Positions 26,107 through 33,151 of a stretch of 64,000 nucleotides of DNA are shown here, in pieces; position 1 is the stretch's first letter, and each line of letters begins with the position of its first letter. A program made the position numbers and the translations under genes. The notes under the pieces were generated by a model that searched no databases, was not told the origin of the DNA, and saw only the letters and a program-made list of their open reading frames with translations. The DNA comes from Methyloversatilis discipulorum (GTDB lineage Bacteria > Pseudomonadota > Gammaproteobacteria > Burkholderiales > Rhodocyclaceae), in assembly GCF_000385375.1 (NCBI RefSeq), contig NZ_ARVV01000001.1, positions 2,170,001 through 2,234,000 of the forward strand, written 5' to 3'.

Positions 26107-26213
26107 TCGCCGACCTTATCCAGCTGCTGAACTCGCTGACCTGGCCGGGTGCATTCGCCCTGGCGGCGCTGGTAGCGGGCTGTGTGGCCGTCATTTGGGG
26201 GTCGCCGTGGTAG
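26103..26213 (+). CDS. 36-residue membrane microprotein
   Basis: GTG 26103 overlaps the previous stop (GTGA) and encodes a single hydrophobic helix (TWPGAFALAALVAGCVAVIWG). Its stop at 26211-26213 overlaps the GTG start of the HNH gene. This two-sided overlap is the main support for it being translated. Confidence 0.5.
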   Translation: MIADLIQLLNSLTWPGAFALAALVAGCVAVIWGSPW

Positions 26214-26860
26214 CCAAGAGGACTCCGTGGACCGAGGCCGAGCGTGAGCTGCTGCGCAGGCTGTTTCCGCACTACACGTCGCTGGCCATCGCCCGCACGA
26301 TGGGGCGGACGGTATGTGCGATCAACGGTCAGGCGGGGAAGCTCGGGCTGCAGAAGTCAGCCGAGCACCTGCGGGCGAACGGTGGCCGCTGGAACCCCGA
26401 TAACCCGAAGGCCGTCGCCAATCGCTTCCAGAAGGGCCTGGTGCCCTGGAACAAGGGCAAGCACGTGGTGGCAGGCGGGCGCAGCGCGGAAACCCGCTTC
26501 AAGCCCGGCAGCAAGCCGGGCAACTGGATGCCGATCGGCAGCGAGCGCGTCACGAAAGATGGCTACCTGCAGCGCAAGCTCACCGATACCGGTTACCCGC
26601 CGCGCGACTGGGTGTCTGTGCATCACATCGTCTGGAAAGAGGCCGGCCGGGATATCCCCAAGGGCTATCGGCTGGTTTTCAAGGACGGCAACAGGCTGAA
26701 CGTCGTACTGGAAAACCTCGAACTGGTGAGCATCGCCGACCTGATGCGGCGAAACACCATCCACAACCTGCCGCCCGAGCTGCGCGAGGTCGTTCATCTG
26801 CGCGCCGCCATCGTGCGGAGGATCAACCGACACGAGAGGGCTCAAAGCCATGAGCAATGA
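26207..26860 (+). CDS. HNH endonuclease with N-terminal SANT/Myb-like HTH
   Basis: The 217-residue protein starts at GTG 26207 (overlapping the previous stop). Residues 5-55 form a Myb/SANT-like HTH (PWTEAERELLRRLFPHYTSLAIARTMGRTVCAINGQAGKLGL), and the centre holds an HNH domain: VSVHHIVWKEAGRDIPKGYRLVFKDGN and LNVVLENLELVS. The two histidines and the asparagine of the betabetaalpha-metal fold are present. It may be a free-standing homing-type nuclease or a phage DNA-processing enzyme. Confidence 0.85.
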   Translation: MVAKRTPWTEAERELLRRLFPHYTSLAIARTMGRTVCAINGQAGKLGLQKSAEHLRANGGRWNPDNPKAVANRFQKGLVPWNKGKHVVAGGRSAETRFKPGSKPGNWMPIGSERVTKDGYLQRKLTDTGYPPRDWVSVHHIVWKEAGRDIPKGYRLVFKDGNRLNVVLENLELVSIADLMRRNTIHNLPPELREVVHLRAAIVRRINRHERAQSHEQ

Positions 26861-27089
26861 CATCCGCGAACTGCGCTCGATCCTGTTCGACACGCTGCGC
26901 GACGCGAAGGACACCAGCAAGAAGCTGGACATCGAGCGCTGCAAGGTGGTCGCCGAACTGTCGCAGGTGCTCATCAACACCGCCAAGGCCGAGGTGGATT
27001 TCCTGAAGACCGTTGGCGGCAAGTCGACCGGCTTCCTGGATGCGCCGGGCGTGACCACGAACGTCACTGGCGGCGAGCGGTTGAAATGA
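26850..27089 (+). CDS. Early phage hypothetical protein
   Basis: The 79-residue product is helical (ELRSILFDTLRDAKDTSKKLDIERCKVVAELSQVL) and resembles small proteins found next to GemA in Mu-like phages. It overlaps both neighbours. No function is known. Confidence 0.6.
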   Translation: MSNDIRELRSILFDTLRDAKDTSKKLDIERCKVVAELSQVLINTAKAEVDFLKTVGGKSTGFLDAPGVTTNVTGGERLK

Positions 27090-27277
27090 GCACCAGCCGC
27101 TTCGCCACCTTCGGCGCGCTGCGCTACGGCGTCGAACGCTTGCGGGCTGCCCGGCGCTGGAAACGCAAGGGGCTCACGTATGCCCAGATCGGTGCGCGCC
27201 TGGGCGTGAGCCGGCAGCGCGCGCACCAGCTGCTGAACCCGTCACCGACGAAAGGAAGCGTCAATGCCCATCACTGA
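27086..27277 (+). CDS. Small HTH phage protein
   Basis: The 63-residue basic protein ends with a resolvase-type HTH (RKGLTYAQIGARLGVSRQRAHQLLN). It probably binds DNA. It overlaps both neighbouring genes. Confidence 0.6.
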   Translation: MSTSRFATFGALRYGVERLRAARRWKRKGLTYAQIGARLGVSRQRAHQLLNPSPTKGSVNAHH

Positions 27278-27470
27278 CAAGCAACTGGCCGGCAATCAGC
27301 GCCGGTCGCTGCGCGTCATGCGCGCCAAGCTGCTCGCGATGGCGGGCGAGTGGGACGGCCGCGATCAGTTCAACCTGAGTGAGCTGACGCGCCTGGCCGA
27401 CGATGTCGAGGAAGTCGCCATCAACATGACCGACGACAGCGTGATCGACGACGGCGAGGTCAAGCTATGA
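27264..27470 (+). CDS. Small acidic phage protein
   Basis: The 68-residue product has a helical N-terminus (RRSLRVMRAKLLAMAGEWDG) and a very acidic C-terminus. It overlaps the GemA gene by four bases. Function is unknown. Confidence 0.55.
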   Translation: MPITDKQLAGNQRRSLRVMRAKLLAMAGEWDGRDQFNLSELTRLADDVEEVAINMTDDSVIDDGEVKL

Positions 27471-27970
27471 GCATGACCGAGATCGCGCCGGGCGTGCGGG
27501 TGGGCAAGCACGAGGCCGAGCCGGCCAAGAAGCGCAAGGCACGCCCGGCGCGCTCGGCCGACGATCTGCGCCGCGCCGAGATCGCCCAGATCAAGATCGG
27601 CGCCAAGCAGCTCGGGCTGGAGGATGACGTCTACCGCGACATGCTGTTTGCGCTCGCCCGGGTGCGCTCGGCCGCTGACCTCGACTGGACCGGCCGCAAG
27701 CGCGTGATCGAGCACCTGAAAAGCTGCGGCGCGACGGTGGGTAAGCAGCGCAAGCCGCGCGACGGCCAGGCGGAGAAGATCAGGGCGCTGTGGGCAGCGC
27801 TCGCGCAGGCCGGCGTGGTGCGCGACGGCTCGCCCGCCGCGCTGTCGGCCTGGCTCAAGCGGCAGACGCGCATGAGCGCGGCCGAGTGGCTGTCGACCGC
27901 CGAGGCCTCGCGCGTGATCGAGTCGCTGAAGGGCTGGGCCGCACGCGGCGGTGTGGAGCTGGCGGACTGA
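27467..27970 (+). CDS. gemA: GemA-like regulatory protein (DUF1018)
   Basis: The 167-residue protein matches the GemA family: RRAEIAQIKIGAKQLGLEDDVYRDMLFAL in the first half and WLKRQTRMSAAEWLSTAEASRVIESLKGW at the end, a C-terminal pattern characteristic of these Mu-like proteins. GemA of Mu modulates host gene expression and DNA topology. It is directly followed by mor, the standard order. Confidence 0.88.
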   Translation: MSMTEIAPGVRVGKHEAEPAKKRKARPARSADDLRRAEIAQIKIGAKQLGLEDDVYRDMLFALARVRSAADLDWTGRKRVIEHLKSCGATVGKQRKPRDGQAEKIRALWAALAQAGVVRDGSPAALSAWLKRQTRMSAAEWLSTAEASRVIESLKGWAARGGVELAD

Positions 27971-27972
27971 TC

Positions 27973-28392
27973 ATGCACGCGCTCGACCTCGATCCCGACC
28001 TGCTGCCGGCCTTCGCGGCCGAGCTGGTCGCGCGCATCGGCGAGGCCGCCACCTTCGCGCTGGCTGGCCGCTGGCCGGGCGTGCGGCTGTACGTGCCGCT
28101 GCGCGCCGAGATCGATAACCAGGAGAACGGCCCGCACCCCATCGTCGCCTGCATCGGCCTCGACGCCGCGCAGAAGCTGAGCGACGAGTACGGCGGCACC
28201 GTCATCGTGGTGCCCAGCTGCAAGCTGGCCATCCGCGCCCGCTACGTGAATCGCCTGGTCGAACGCTTCTACCGCGGCGAGTCCGCCCGCGATCTCGCGC
28301 TGTCCGAAGGCATGACCGAGCGCGGCATGCAGAAGCTGCTCAGCGGCGCCGGCGCGATGGCGGACAAGCGGAATCTGAGTCTGTTTGATTGA
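27973..28392 (+). CDS. mor: Mor-family middle/late transcription activator
   Basis: The 139-residue product has the Mor dimerisation part (LPAFAAELVARIGEAATFALAGRWPGVRLYVPL) and a C-terminal HTH (ARYVNRLVERFYRGESARDLALSEGMTERGMQKLL). In Mu, Mor activates Pm and the related C activates late promoters. No second C-like gene is visible here, so this one protein probably drives the late genes; its likely target is the GCGTTCAGCATGTA element at 29406, 37458 and 42001. Confidence 0.9.
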   Translation: MHALDLDPDLLPAFAAELVARIGEAATFALAGRWPGVRLYVPLRAEIDNQENGPHPIVACIGLDAAQKLSDEYGGTVIVVPSCKLAIRARYVNRLVERFYRGESARDLALSEGMTERGMQKLLSGAGAMADKRNLSLFD

Positions 28393-28428
28393 GAACGGGT
28401 CTGCACAGGACGTTGAAAGGAGGAAACG

Positions 28429-28683
28429 ATGGGGATGGTGACTGAACGCCAAATAGTCGAAGCAACCGACAGCCAAGAAATCAAACTTGGGCTGTTCCAG
28501 GTTTGGATAGACGTCAACTGCGGGCTCGATGCTGCACCTGACTGGTGGTGGAACTCGGAACCCCAGCCCCTGCAAGGCGCGCTCAATGAAGCTGCCGAGT
28601 GCAGGGATAAAGGAGTTCCTGCGCGGGTGATGCCGGAAGGGATGAACCCTCGCCCTGACGGCCGATGGGACAACCCATGCTGA
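28429..28683 (+). CDS. Phage hypothetical protein
   Basis: The 84-residue product follows a strong ribosome site (AAAGGAGGAAACG). It contains a tryptophan-rich middle (APDWWWNSEPQPLQGALNEAAE) typical of small phage proteins. Its stop overlaps the next start (ATGCTGA). Function is unknown. Confidence 0.6.
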   Translation: MGMVTERQIVEATDSQEIKLGLFQVWIDVNCGLDAAPDWWWNSEPQPLQGALNEAAECRDKGVPARVMPEGMNPRPDGRWDNPC

Positions 28684-28922
28684 GGCCCAACGGGGAGATG
28701 ACAGACGGACAGGCCGGCCGGTTTGGCGAAAGCGAGGCCCCAGACACCTGCCCGGAATGCTGCGCCGAGTGGTCGCACTCCGAGCGGGTGCACACGGGCG
28801 ATGCACAAGCCTTGGGCGGCTGGGAAGACTGGATGTTTTGCGCCGCCTGCCAGTGCGAACTGTTCTACCCCGTCACCATCCGCCCACAGTTGATCGCGGA
28901 AGCTCAGCGGCCCGCCCGCTGA
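28677..28922 (+). CDS. Small zinc-ribbon-like phage protein
   Basis: The 81-residue product carries CPECC and, 30 residues on, CAACQCE, which could form a four-cysteine zinc site. ATG 28677 overlaps the previous stop. No function is known. Confidence 0.55.
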   Translation: MLRPNGEMTDGQAGRFGESEAPDTCPECCAEWSHSERVHTGDAQALGGWEDWMFCAACQCELFYPVTIRPQLIAEAQRPAR

Positions 28923-29000
28923 TTGTTCGATAATGGCGCAGCCGGCGGCGGGTCCGCTGGAGCGCACAGTTCGGCCTGGTGCCGAAGCGAAAGGACAGAG

Positions 29001-29249
29001 ATGAACCAAGGTATGCAATGGCTGCTGCTGGGCGGGCCGTGGAACGGGAAAACACTGTGGATCAAGGCCGGGAGTTCTGTGCGCGTGCCGCACGAAGACG
29101 GCGAGGAGTACCTATACGCAGGAGAGAACTACCTGCACGACGGCCGCTTGTACCGTCTTGGTGTCTGCCATAGCGAGGGGGACGCCGATCTGTCCGCCGC
29201 TCCGCGGCTTATCCAAGAAACAGGCCTGCAGCACATCGCTGGCTCATGA
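29001..29249 (+). CDS. Phage hypothetical protein
   Basis: The 82-residue product starts MNQGMQWLLLGGPWNGKTLW after AAAGGACAGAG and is beta-rich (VRVPHEDGEEYLYAGENYLHDGRLYRLG). The GGPWNGK segment is common in small phage proteins of this type; it is not a Walker motif. Function is unknown. Confidence 0.6.
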   Translation: MNQGMQWLLLGGPWNGKTLWIKAGSSVRVPHEDGEEYLYAGENYLHDGRLYRLGVCHSEGDADLSAAPRLIQETGLQHIAGS

Positions 29250-29282
29250 GGCCGAACGCGGGATAGACGACAACCGGGCGCA

Positions 29283-29384
29283 ATGCGCACCCTCGCCGAA
29301 ATCGTAGGCTGGCTGATCATCGCGATGTTCCTGCTGGGCACCACCGGCCTGGCAGACTTCCGTCTCGACTTCATGCTAGGCTGA
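29283..29384 (+). CDS. 33-residue membrane microprotein
   Basis: ATG 29283 opens a short frame, MRTLAEIVGWLIIAMFLLG and so on, that is one membrane helix plus a short polar tail, ending at TGA 29382-29384. It lies at the end of the middle genes, just upstream of the late-promoter-like element. Coding status is plausible but not certain. Confidence 0.4.
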   Translation: MRTLAEIVGWLIIAMFLLGTTGLADFRLDFMLG

Positions 29385-29405
29385 AACCCTTCCTGCAGCA
29401 CCCGC

Positions 29406-29426
29406 GCTGAACGCGTTCAGCATGTA
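29406..29426 (+). promoter_or_regulatory. Candidate late promoter/operator 1 (before lysis block)
   Basis: The perfect palindrome GCTGAACGCGTTCAGC at 29406-29421 is followed by ATGTA. The same 21 bp occur before the capsid block (37458-37478), and its right half occurs before the tail block (42001-42014). It lies 32 bp upstream of the amidase start. Dyad symmetry and position fit a Mor/C-type activator site. Confidence 0.65.
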
Positions 29427-29457
29427 AGCGCCTTCCCCCCGCGGCCATCATGGCCGC

Positions 29458-30075
29458 ATGAACACCGCCACCCCCGCACCCAACGCCGAACCGGTTTTCG
29501 CCGCCCAGCGCAGGACCACGCTGGTGGCGATCCATTGTTCCGCCACGCCCGATGACCGCACGCTGTTCTACGGCTCGGGCCGTGAGCTGCGCACGCCGGT
29601 CGATGAGATCGACACCTGGCACTGGGACCGCGGTTTCCGTCGCCAGTCGGCAGCGCTCAAGGCCTTCAATCCTCACCTTCGCGCGGTCGGCTATCACATC
29701 GTGATCGCACGCAATGGCGCGGTATTCACCGGCCGTCACCCGAACGAGGTGCCGGCGCACGCCAAGGGGCACAACACGCCCGCGCTCGCGATCTGCCTGG
29801 TGGGCAAGCAGCGCTACACGCCGGCGCAGTGGGCGCAACTGGCCGACCTGGTGCGCGAGCTGTGTGCCGCGAACCGCGTGCCGCTGCAGCCGGTCACGCC
29901 GGCGCGCCTGACCGGCGTGTGCGGTCACCGCGACCTGAGCCCCGACCTCGACCACAACGGCAAGATCACGCGCAATGAGTGGGTGAAGGTGTGCCCCGGC
30001 TTCGACGTTGCGACCTGGCTGGCGGGCGGCCTGCAGCCGCTGGCCGAACACACGGCGCCGGAGGTGGGCAAATGA
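29458..30075 (+). CDS. Endolysin: N-acetylmuramoyl-L-alanine amidase (Amidase_2)
   Basis: The 205-residue protein cleaves peptidoglycan amide bonds at lysis. Zinc-ligand segments are AIHCSAT at the start, HAKGHNTPALAIC in the middle and GVCGHRD...KVCPGFD near the end. There is no signal peptide, so it needs a holin. It is the first gene after the late-promoter-like element and overlaps the next gene by four bases. Confidence 0.92.
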   Translation: MNTATPAPNAEPVFAAQRRTTLVAIHCSATPDDRTLFYGSGRELRTPVDEIDTWHWDRGFRRQSAALKAFNPHLRAVGYHIVIARNGAVFTGRHPNEVPAHAKGHNTPALAICLVGKQRYTPAQWAQLADLVRELCAANRVPLQPVTPARLTGVCGHRDLSPDLDHNGKITRNEWVKVCPGFDVATWLAGGLQPLAEHTAPEVGK

Positions 30076-30317
30076 TGCGGATGGGCAAGTCGATACTCGC
30101 TGCGCTGCAGATACTAGCGCTGGGCGCAAATCCGGGTTGGTCGGCGGGCTGGGCGCCGCTGATGCGCGCACCGCGCGTGCGTATGCACTCGGTCGAGACC
30201 GGGCTGCACGCACCGCACCGCGTGCGCCGCACGGTGGCCGGTGAGCAGCGCGCCGCCGCGAAGCGCCTTGCCGTGCGCCGCGAGCGCGCGCGGCGGAAGG
30301 CGCGGGCGCGTCGATGA
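30072..30317 (+). CDS. Small basic phage protein of the lysis block
   Basis: The 81-residue product has a weak N-terminal hydrophobic stretch (ILAALQILALGANPGWSAGW) and an arginine-rich tail (RRERARRKARARR). It could be a membrane-associated lysis accessory or a nucleic-acid-binding protein. It overlaps both neighbours by four bases. Confidence 0.5.
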   Translation: MMRMGKSILAALQILALGANPGWSAGWAPLMRAPRVRMHSVETGLHAPHRVRRTVAGEQRAAAKRLAVRRERARRKARARR

Positions 30318-30541
30318 TCCGCCTCGGCCCCGTCACCCTCGCGCTGATTCAGGACTGGCAGCGCGCGCACAAGCTGCTGAGCGTGCAGTTCGCCGGGCTG
30401 CTGCTGGCGCTCGACGTGGCTTACGACTACCTGCCCGCGATCGCGCAGTACCTGCCGGAGCACTGGGTGCGCTGGATCGCGCTGGCAATCATCTTCGGTC
30501 GCGTGATCCGCCAGGCGAGCGTCGGGCGGTCCGGGCTGTGA
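30314..30541 (+). CDS. Putative holin-like membrane protein
   Basis: The 75-residue protein has two hydrophobic segments (SVQFAGLLLALDVAYDYL and WVRWIALAIIFGRVI) joined by a short loop and a basic C-terminus. Size and place right after the endolysin fit a class II holin. The sequence family is not one I can name securely. Confidence 0.6.
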   Translation: MIRLGPVTLALIQDWQRAHKLLSVQFAGLLLALDVAYDYLPAIAQYLPEHWVRWIALAIIFGRVIRQASVGRSGL

Positions 30542-31158
30542 ATTCAGGCGATCAACTGCTGCGCGACTGGCGGCCCCACATGCTGCTGGGCGTCGTCGTG
30601 CTGGTGTGTGCGCTGGTGCTGCTGGTGCTGGGCCTCAAGTTCTGGGACAGCTTCACCGGCGCTCCCGAACCCACCCGCGCCCGCGACGTGGCCACCGTCG
30701 CCACGCAGGCGCCGCAGATCGAGTCCGCACCCGTCGAATGGATCGTGCCGCCCAAGCCACTCAAGACCTACGCACCCAAGGCCAAGGCGGCGGTGAAGCT
30801 GCCGCAGGCGGTGCAGGCCGACGCCGCGGCCGTGGTGCTGGAGTCGTCGCGCATCGCCGCCAGCGACCGCCCGCAGACCGTGACCGCCGTGCTCGACACC
30901 GAGACCGGCGAGACACGCCAGTACGTCGTCGACGAGCCGCTGCCGTGGCTCGATACCACCGTGCGCAGTGACGCCGGCGTGTATCTGGGCCTGAAGCGCG
31001 GCGAGCCGACCATCCGAGCGCAGGCGCGCGCCCAGATTGCGCAGGTCAAAGAACTGCGACTGGGCGCGCTCGCCAGCGCCGACATGCCGCTGAACGGCGA
31101 GCGGCCCGGCGTGCAGGCGGAGTACTTCATCGGCGTGGGGGCGTGGCTGCAATGGTGA
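30538..31158 (+). CDS. Membrane-anchored phage protein
   Basis: GTG 30538 overlaps the holin-like stop and gives 206 residues: a cytoplasmic start, one membrane helix (HMLLGVVVLVCALVLLVLGLKF) and a periplasmic part with a proline and lysine-rich linker and a globular C-terminus. The layout recalls inner-membrane spanins, but the coiled coil expected of Rz is missing, so it is left unnamed. Confidence 0.55.
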   Translation: MNSGDQLLRDWRPHMLLGVVVLVCALVLLVLGLKFWDSFTGAPEPTRARDVATVATQAPQIESAPVEWIVPPKPLKTYAPKAKAAVKLPQAVQADAAAVVLESSRIAASDRPQTVTAVLDTETGETRQYVVDEPLPWLDTTVRSDAGVYLGLKRGEPTIRAQARAQIAQVKELRLGALASADMPLNGERPGVQAEYFIGVGAWLQW

Positions 31159-31469
31159 GAGTGACCGAACACGGCACCGAGAAGGCGCTGCCGCTGCATC
31201 TGCACTTCGACGCCGTGCAGTACATCGTGCGCGGCTATGCCGAGCCGGACGGCTACGCGCGCAAGGCCCCGTACGACCTGCTGTTCACCGTGCTCAAGCC
31301 CGGCGACGGCACCGCCACCGTGCTCGCGATGAAGGGCGTGATGAACCGCGCCACACGCGACGAGATCGTGCGCCGGCTCGCAGCCGAGGGCGTGCACACC
31401 GCCCGCGTCGTGCGGCACGGCCAGATGAGAGAGATTTCAACCGGACTGAAGGAAGGGCGAGCGGCGTGA
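31152..31469 (+). CDS. Phage hypothetical protein
   Basis: The 105-residue product has mixed alpha/beta composition (YIVRGYAEPDGYARKAPYDLLFTVLKPGDGTATVLAMKG and RDEIVRRLAAEGVHTARVVRHG). The start at 31152 overlaps the preceding stop. No family is recognised. Confidence 0.55.
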   Translation: MVRVTEHGTEKALPLHLHFDAVQYIVRGYAEPDGYARKAPYDLLFTVLKPGDGTATVLAMKGVMNRATRDEIVRRLAAEGVHTARVVRHGQMREISTGLKEGRAA

Positions 31470-31825
31470 CGATCACCCCTGAACAGATAGGTACGTGGCT
31501 GGTCATCGTCGGCGCGCTGGCCAGCGCCATGTGGACGCTGGGGCGCGTGCTCATCGCTCAGTTCACGAAGCTGCTCGACACGCGATTCAAAGGCCAGGAC
31601 GAGCAGTTCGCCGCCCTGGTGCGTGGGCAGGAGCAGGAGCGCGTCAACTGGCAGCGCATCGAGCGCGACCTGCTGGAGCTGCGCGCCGAGCTGCCGGTGG
31701 CCTACGTGCGCCGCGAAGACTATGTGCGCGGTCAGACGGTGATCGAAGCCAAGCTCGACGCCATCCACGTGCGCGTCGAGAACGTGCAGATACAGGTGGC
31801 ACAAGTACAAGGAACCCAGAAATGA
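31466..31825 (+). CDS. Phage membrane protein with coiled coil
   Basis: The 119-residue product has an N-terminal helix in the membrane (WLVIVGALASAMWTLGRVLI) and a long charged helix (KGQDEQFAALVRGQEQERVNWQRIERDLLELRAE), ending in another short heptad run. This helix-plus-coil layout is like Rz-type spanins or Mu gp24-like proteins. A GTG at 31466 overlaps the upstream stop. Confidence 0.6.
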   Translation: MTITPEQIGTWLVIVGALASAMWTLGRVLIAQFTKLLDTRFKGQDEQFAALVRGQEQERVNWQRIERDLLELRAELPVAYVRREDYVRGQTVIEAKLDAIHVRVENVQIQVAQVQGTQK

Positions 31826-32133
31826 CGCCCGACCTTCAGAAAGCCCGCCGCGAGCAGATGCGCTGGATCATCCTGCTCACGCTGCAGAACTCGCGCCCCG
31901 TCGAGATCCACGAAGCGGTCGTGCTGCAGGTGCTTCAGGGCATCTACCCGGATGCAACCGCGCTCGAAGTACGGCGCGAGCTGGATTACCTGGGCGACCG
32001 CGAACTGGTGTGCCTGAACAAGCGGCCGGAAGGCGTATGGCTGGCCGACCTCACGCGGCACGGCGTCGACGTCGTGGAATACACCGTGGATGTCGAGCCC
32101 GGCATCGCTCGCCCCGCCAAGTACTGGGGCTGA
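31822..32133 (+). CDS. Mu gp26-like small protein
   Basis: The 103-residue product (RWIILLTLQNSRPVEIHEAVVLQVLQGIYPDATALEVRRELDYLGDRELV) is a winged-helix-like protein that, in Mu-like phages, precedes the DUF3486 and terminase genes. ATG 31822 overlaps the upstream stop. Its molecular role is unknown; a packaging accessory function is inferred from position. Confidence 0.65.
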   Translation: MTPDLQKARREQMRWIILLTLQNSRPVEIHEAVVLQVLQGIYPDATALEVRRELDYLGDRELVCLNKRPEGVWLADLTRHGVDVVEYTVDVEPGIARPAKYWG

Positions 32134-32134
32134 C

Positions 32135-32680
32135 ATGCCGCCCCGCTCGAAGATCGAAACCGACCTGTCGCCCGAGCTGCGCGCCGAGCTGGACCGCCGG
32201 CTGGCCGAGGGCGGCTTCGGCGGCTACCAGGCGTTGACCGACTGGCTGCGCGAAGAGGGTTTCGAGATCGGCCGCAGCGCCGTGCACGTGTATGGCCAGG
32301 CGCTGCAGCGCCGGCTGGAGTCGGTGCGCGCCAGCACACAGGCCGCGCGCGAGATCGCGGCGCTGGCCACCGACGAAGCCGACGACAGGTCGGGCGCGAT
32401 CATCAGCATCGTGCAGTCGGAGATCTTCAACACGCTTGTGCAGCTGCAGGAAGTCGAAGAGACCAAGGATCAGGTCGACCGCATGAAGCTGCTGAACAGC
32501 GCGGCCAAGAACATCGCCACGCTCACCCGCGCCAGCGTCAACCTGAAGCGCTACCAGGGCGAAGTCGCCCAGCGCGCACGCGCTGCGGCCGACGCGGCGG
32601 CGAAGGTCGGCCGCGCCGGTGGTCTGTCGGATGATGCGATCGAGCAGATCCGCGCCGGCATCCTCGGCATCGTGGGGTGA
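32135..32680 (+). CDS. DUF3486 protein (Mu gp27-like, putative small terminase subunit)
   Basis: The 181-residue product shows the DUF3486 start (RSKIETDLSPELRAELDRRLAEGGFGGYQALTDWLREEGFEIGRSAVHVYGQ), an HTH-like region, followed by a long helical part (residues 75-150). In Mu-like phages this gene lies before the large terminase and is thought to recognise DNA for packaging. It begins one base after the previous stop codon. Confidence 0.85.
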   Translation: MPPRSKIETDLSPELRAELDRRLAEGGFGGYQALTDWLREEGFEIGRSAVHVYGQALQRRLESVRASTQAAREIAALATDEADDRSGAIISIVQSEIFNTLVQLQEVEETKDQVDRMKLLNSAAKNIATLTRASVNLKRYQGEVAQRARAAADAAAKVGRAGGLSDDAIEQIRAGILGIVG

Positions 32681-32684
32681 TCCC

Positions 32685-32876
32685 GTGAGCCACGACAGCG
32701 ACGATCTGCGGATCCGCGACCCCATCGTCACCTGCGGAAACCGCCTGTGCCAGCACCGGCACCGCGTGCATCAGCGCCGCGTGGTCGAGGGCGCGGACTA
32801 CACCCATTGCCCGCGCTGCGGCGACGAGTGGTTCCGCGAACAGGTGCCGCACCGCACGGCGCAGGGAGTGCGCTGA
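32685..32876 (+). CDS. Small four-cysteine zinc-ribbon phage protein
   Basis: The 63-residue product has CGNRLC and HCPRCGDEW, two cysteine pairs that fit a zinc ribbon. GTG 32685 follows the DUF3486 stop by four bases and its last base overlaps the next start. It may recruit nucleic acid or protein during packaging; unproven. Confidence 0.55.
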   Translation: MSHDSDDLRIRDPIVTCGNRLCQHRHRVHQRRVVEGADYTHCPRCGDEWFREQVPHRTAQGVR

Positions 32877-33151
32877 TGGCCGTGTTCAAGCGACTGAGTC
32901 GCGCCGAGATCGAGCGCGATTACACGCATGTGGGCTGGTTCTGCGGGCTGGTGCCGGTCTATATCGGCGGCCTCGAACTGGAGGGGCCGCGCGTCGCGGC
33001 GCGCAACGGCGTGCCGGAATGGTGGTTCGACCTGGTCGGCGTCCTGTACGGCTTCACCGCCGCGTCGGCCGAGTTCGCCTTTGGCGTCGAGATGCCGGGC
33101 TGGAAGCTCACGTTGACCGGCGAGATCCGGAGGCGCGCCGATGCTGCCTGA
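32876..33151 (+). CDS. Phage hypothetical protein
   Basis: The 91-residue product is rich in aromatic residues (YTHVGWFCGLVPVYIGGLEL, PEWWFDLVGVLYGFTAASAEFAFG). It overlaps both neighbours and lies just before the large terminase gene. No family is recognised. Confidence 0.55.
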   Translation: MAVFKRLSRAEIERDYTHVGWFCGLVPVYIGGLELEGPRVAARNGVPEWWFDLVGVLYGFTAASAEFAFGVEMPGWKLTLTGEIRRRADAA

